From Eubacterium coprostanoligenes (lineage in GTDB: Bacteria; Bacillota; Clostridia; Oscillospirales; Acutalibacteraceae): 43,843 nucleotides of DNA. The first letter of the stretch is position 1; the number at the start of each line of letters is the position of its first letter. The stretch spans positions 1 through 43,843 of the forward strand of contig NZ_FUWW01000015.1 of the NCBI RefSeq assembly GCF_900167205.1. Reading direction: 5' to 3'. A program made the translations under genes and the position numbers. Under the pieces are notes generated by a model that was given only the letters and a program-made list of their open reading frames with translations, searched no databases and was not told where the DNA came from. This document shows positions 42,188-43,843 of this stretch, piece by piece.

Positions 42188-42288
42188 ATTTTCTCCCATA
42201 CGGCAATCAAATACCATATAAATTCCGAGGCTTTTACATTCTTTTTGTCGGTACTGTAATTTATCGTACCGATTTGTGCTTCAGACAT
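42184..42288 (-). CDS. Small ORF (34 aa) overlapping the start of the GH38-like gene
   Basis: Runs from the ATG at 42288 to a TGA that overlaps the ATG of the next gene (ATGA), with AAAGGG about 7 bases before its start. The product begins MSEAQIGTINYSTDKKNVK and ends in the hydrophobic stretch FIWYLIAVW. Stop/start overlap is typical of translational coupling, so it may be a real small protein or a control leader for the glycosidase gene. No family was recognised. Confidence 0.45.
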   Translation of the reverse strand: MSEAQIGTINYSTDKKNVKASEFIWYLIAVWEKI

Positions 42289-42317
42289 AATTGTACCCTT
42301 TTTATAATATTATATCG

Positions 42318-43631
42318 TTAATAATTATTTTTGTTTATTTTCAGCACGGCGTTGTTGTCTCTTTGGTTTTCGTCACCTATCATAGAAAGAATAAATGTGT
42401 CGAGGTCGGCTAAAATCGGATTTTTATTTTTTACTTTTTTCTCTATGATGTGTGTTATCGGATGAAGCCGCTTCAGCATTTTGCTCATCGTTTCATACAT
42501 AGGTGTACCTTTTATATACGGCTCGTCACCCATAAATATGTTGCGTACCAATTCAATGCCCACATCTTTTGCAAGCCTGTTTTCAACGCTTTTGTCAGGC
42601 TTGAAGCACAGCAATCTTCCGATTTTTTTAACCGTTAATTTGTCAACCGCTTTCATTGCCGGCTTTGGCAAAATTTCGTGCATTTTTACTTCAATCATTC
42701 TGTCAAATCGCCATTTAAAGTATTCCTGTGCGGTTCTGCCGCCTTTGTCATAGTCAAAATCGTTTATGGTGTACGATTTGATGTTAACGGTGTTTCTATC
42801 TTCAAATGTAATTTTTCTGTACGCACACGGACAACCCACAAAACATCCCGTTTGCACATCCGTTATTGTGTTGCCGTTTTCGGTTTTATATTCCGTAACG
42901 GACTGAGCGTGCATATGCCCCGTAAAAATCAAGTCAACTCCTGCGTCGGCAAGTGCCGTTGCAACCTTTTCCCAATCTGTTAAATGGGCGTCACCGACTA
43001 AATTCATAATCGGCGAAAACGGCAAAAGAGGGTAGTGCGTCATTGCAAATATGTAGTTGCCGCTGTCATGGGCCTTTTTAACTTCATTCAGTGCCCATTC
43101 AAGCTGGTCGTCAAATATTCCTTTAAAGTTTTTTAAATCTCCGTCACAGTTCAGTGCAAGCAATCTTATTCCGTGGGTAAGCTGAATAACATACGACATG
43201 GTTTTTTTGTGTTCGGATATTGCTTCGTCAAAACCGAAATCTTTGTAGAATTCTCTCAGTTCCTCTCTTGGCATACCTTTAACAGGTATCATTTTGTCGC
43301 CTTCAAATTCAAAGGAATCACCGCTGTCATAGTCGTGCCTTGCAGTGATTAAATATATTCGCTTTCCTTGTTCTTTAAGTCTGTAAAGTCGTTCTCTGAA
43401 ACCCACATGGCTTTGATATTCTCCTCTGTATATGAGGTCACCCGGTATCAAAATAACATCGGTTTCCTTGTCCTTTGCAAGTTGTGCAAACCCTGCGTCT
43501 ATAATTGCCGGAGTTTCGGCAACGCATTTTTGGTCTGTTCTGCTTCGTCTTTCGTATGCCTCACCGCTTCGTTTGTACGAGTTGTCAAAGTAGTGAGTAT
43601 CGGTTACAAGGTAAAAACTGAATTTATCCAT
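42318..43631 (-). CDS. Calcineurin-like metallophosphoesterase
   Basis: 437 residues. The order of metal motifs is clear: Asp11-x-His13 (TDTHY), Gly64-Asp65 (IPGD), then ARHD at 97-100 in place of the usual GNHD/E, Thr-His (MTHYP, His199) and GHMH (238-241). The replaced Asn is normally a metal ligand, so activity or metal use may differ. A C-terminal helical extension of about 150 residues follows the domain. The start is the ATG at 43631 with AAAGGA eight bases before. There is no signal peptide. It could act on phosphodiesters or phosphomonoesters; the substrate is unknown. Confidence 0.82.
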   Translation of the reverse strand: MDKFSFYLVTDTHYFDNSYKRSGEAYERRSRTDQKCVAETPAIIDAGFAQLAKDKETDVILIPGDLIYRGEYQSHVGFRERLYRLKEQGKRIYLITARHDYDSGDSFEFEGDKMIPVKGMPREELREFYKDFGFDEAISEHKKTMSYVIQLTHGIRLLALNCDGDLKNFKGIFDDQLEWALNEVKKAHDSGNYIFAMTHYPLLPFSPIMNLVGDAHLTDWEKVATALADAGVDLIFTGHMHAQSVTEYKTENGNTITDVQTGCFVGCPCAYRKITFEDRNTVNIKSYTINDFDYDKGGRTAQEYFKWRFDRMIEVKMHEILPKPAMKAVDKLTVKKIGRLLCFKPDKSVENRLAKDVGIELVRNIFMGDEPYIKGTPMYETMSKMLKRLHPITHIIEKKVKNKNPILADLDTFILSMIGDENQRDNNAVLKINKNNY

Positions 43632-43660
43632 TCTTTCATTCCTTTTGTTACTAATATAAA

Positions 43661-43743
43661 ATATCACATTTTCAACTGATTTTTATTGGTATATATCATT
43701 GTATATTTACAAATGTGTGATAAATTTAAAATAACACATTTTT
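43661..43743. promoter_or_regulatory. Upstream region with repeated CACATTT motifs
   Basis: ATATCACATTT (43661-43671), its inverse AAATGTGTGATA (43711-43722) and ATAACACATTT (43731-43741) lie upstream of the metallophosphoesterase gene. They may be binding sites for a regulator. No regulator is known. Confidence 0.3.
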
Positions 43744-43843
43744 AATACAGTTTCAATGCTTAATCGATTTGTGCAAATAACAATCAAAATTTCAGGTTCA
43801 AGTCCGATAATAAAAGAGAGCAACAGCCCAAAGGCTATTACTC

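Noticed and set aside
43791-43810. Possible tRNA T-arm (GGTTCAAGTCC) near the right edge
   Set aside because: The flanking bases do not pair as a T stem and no acceptor or anticodon arm precedes it; chance match.
43825-43843. Possible terminator hairpin (GCC CAAA GGC) at the window end
   Set aside because: Only the start of a stem is visible before the sequence ends; cannot be judged.
1-43843. CRISPR array or toxin-antitoxin/defence island
   Set aside because: No regularly spaced direct repeats, cas genes, restriction genes or paired toxin-antitoxin ORFs were found.

Overview
The window is a chromosomal stretch of an AT-rich, Gram-positive, anaerobic gut-type Clostridia, probably of the Oscillospirales/Ruminococcaceae kind. 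The pointers are an A-type RNase P RNA, consensus TTGACA-N17-TATAAT promoters with strong GGAGG ribosome sites, a redox repressor Rex, a fused FeoA-FeoB iron transporter, wall-polymer genes (LCP ligase, CDP-glycerol transferases, FemAB-like protein) and a gut-type mosaic tetracycline-resistance gene. No 16S rRNA is present, so the lineage call is an inference.

Layout. 1-5.1 kb: a MITE-like repeat, a split YjjB/YjjP (ThrE-type) exporter pair, a GH2 beta-mannosidase and a pyridoxal/pyridoxamine kinase. 5.3-8.4 kb: a candidate small RNA, then an accessory island bounded by the 3' half of one tRNA-Ser(CGA) and a complete, different tRNA-Ser(CGA). Inside it are a mosaic tet(O/32/O) gene with its full leader/attenuator, a stump of a KTR-type Cys-rich ORF and the C-terminal stump of a tyrosine integrase. 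8.7-15 kb: ppa, hisH-hisF-MATE, then a yybP-ykoY (manganese) riboswitch controlling a P-type Ca2+/Mn2+ ATPase. 15-21.7 kb: a second MITE, a half-size EamA transporter, an IolC-like sugar kinase, rnpB, an LCP ligase, and a GH20 hexosaminidase coupled to an M28 peptidase. 21.8-27.6 kb: an apparent operon glyA - two CDP-glycerol transferases - aminotransferase - trpS, ended by a terminator and a third MITE. 27.8-32.5 kb: alr coupled to a FemAB-like gene, a second repeat type, and feoAB. 32.6-37.3 kb: acn-icd-rex-hypothetical operon. 37.3-43.6 kb: two MATE exporters, a GH38/DUF5054 protein preceded by an overlapping 34-codon small ORF, and a metallophosphoesterase.

How it works together. acn and icd make 2-oxoglutarate and sit with the NADH sensor Rex. 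The GH2, GH20 and GH38 enzymes lack signal peptides and could finish intracellular breakdown of mannose/GlcNAc-containing glycans. LCP, CDP-glycerol transferases, Alr and the FemAB-like protein serve the envelope. FeoAB and the riboswitch-controlled ATPase handle Fe2+ and Mn2+/Ca2+.

The least ordinary parts are (i) the tet island wedged between a split tRNA-Ser and a second tRNA-Ser, and (ii) a family of TIR-bounded, multi-hairpin repeats (three copies, two of exactly 230 bp) whose central stem shows compensatory base changes between copies. No CRISPR array, complete insertion sequence or clear defence system was seen.
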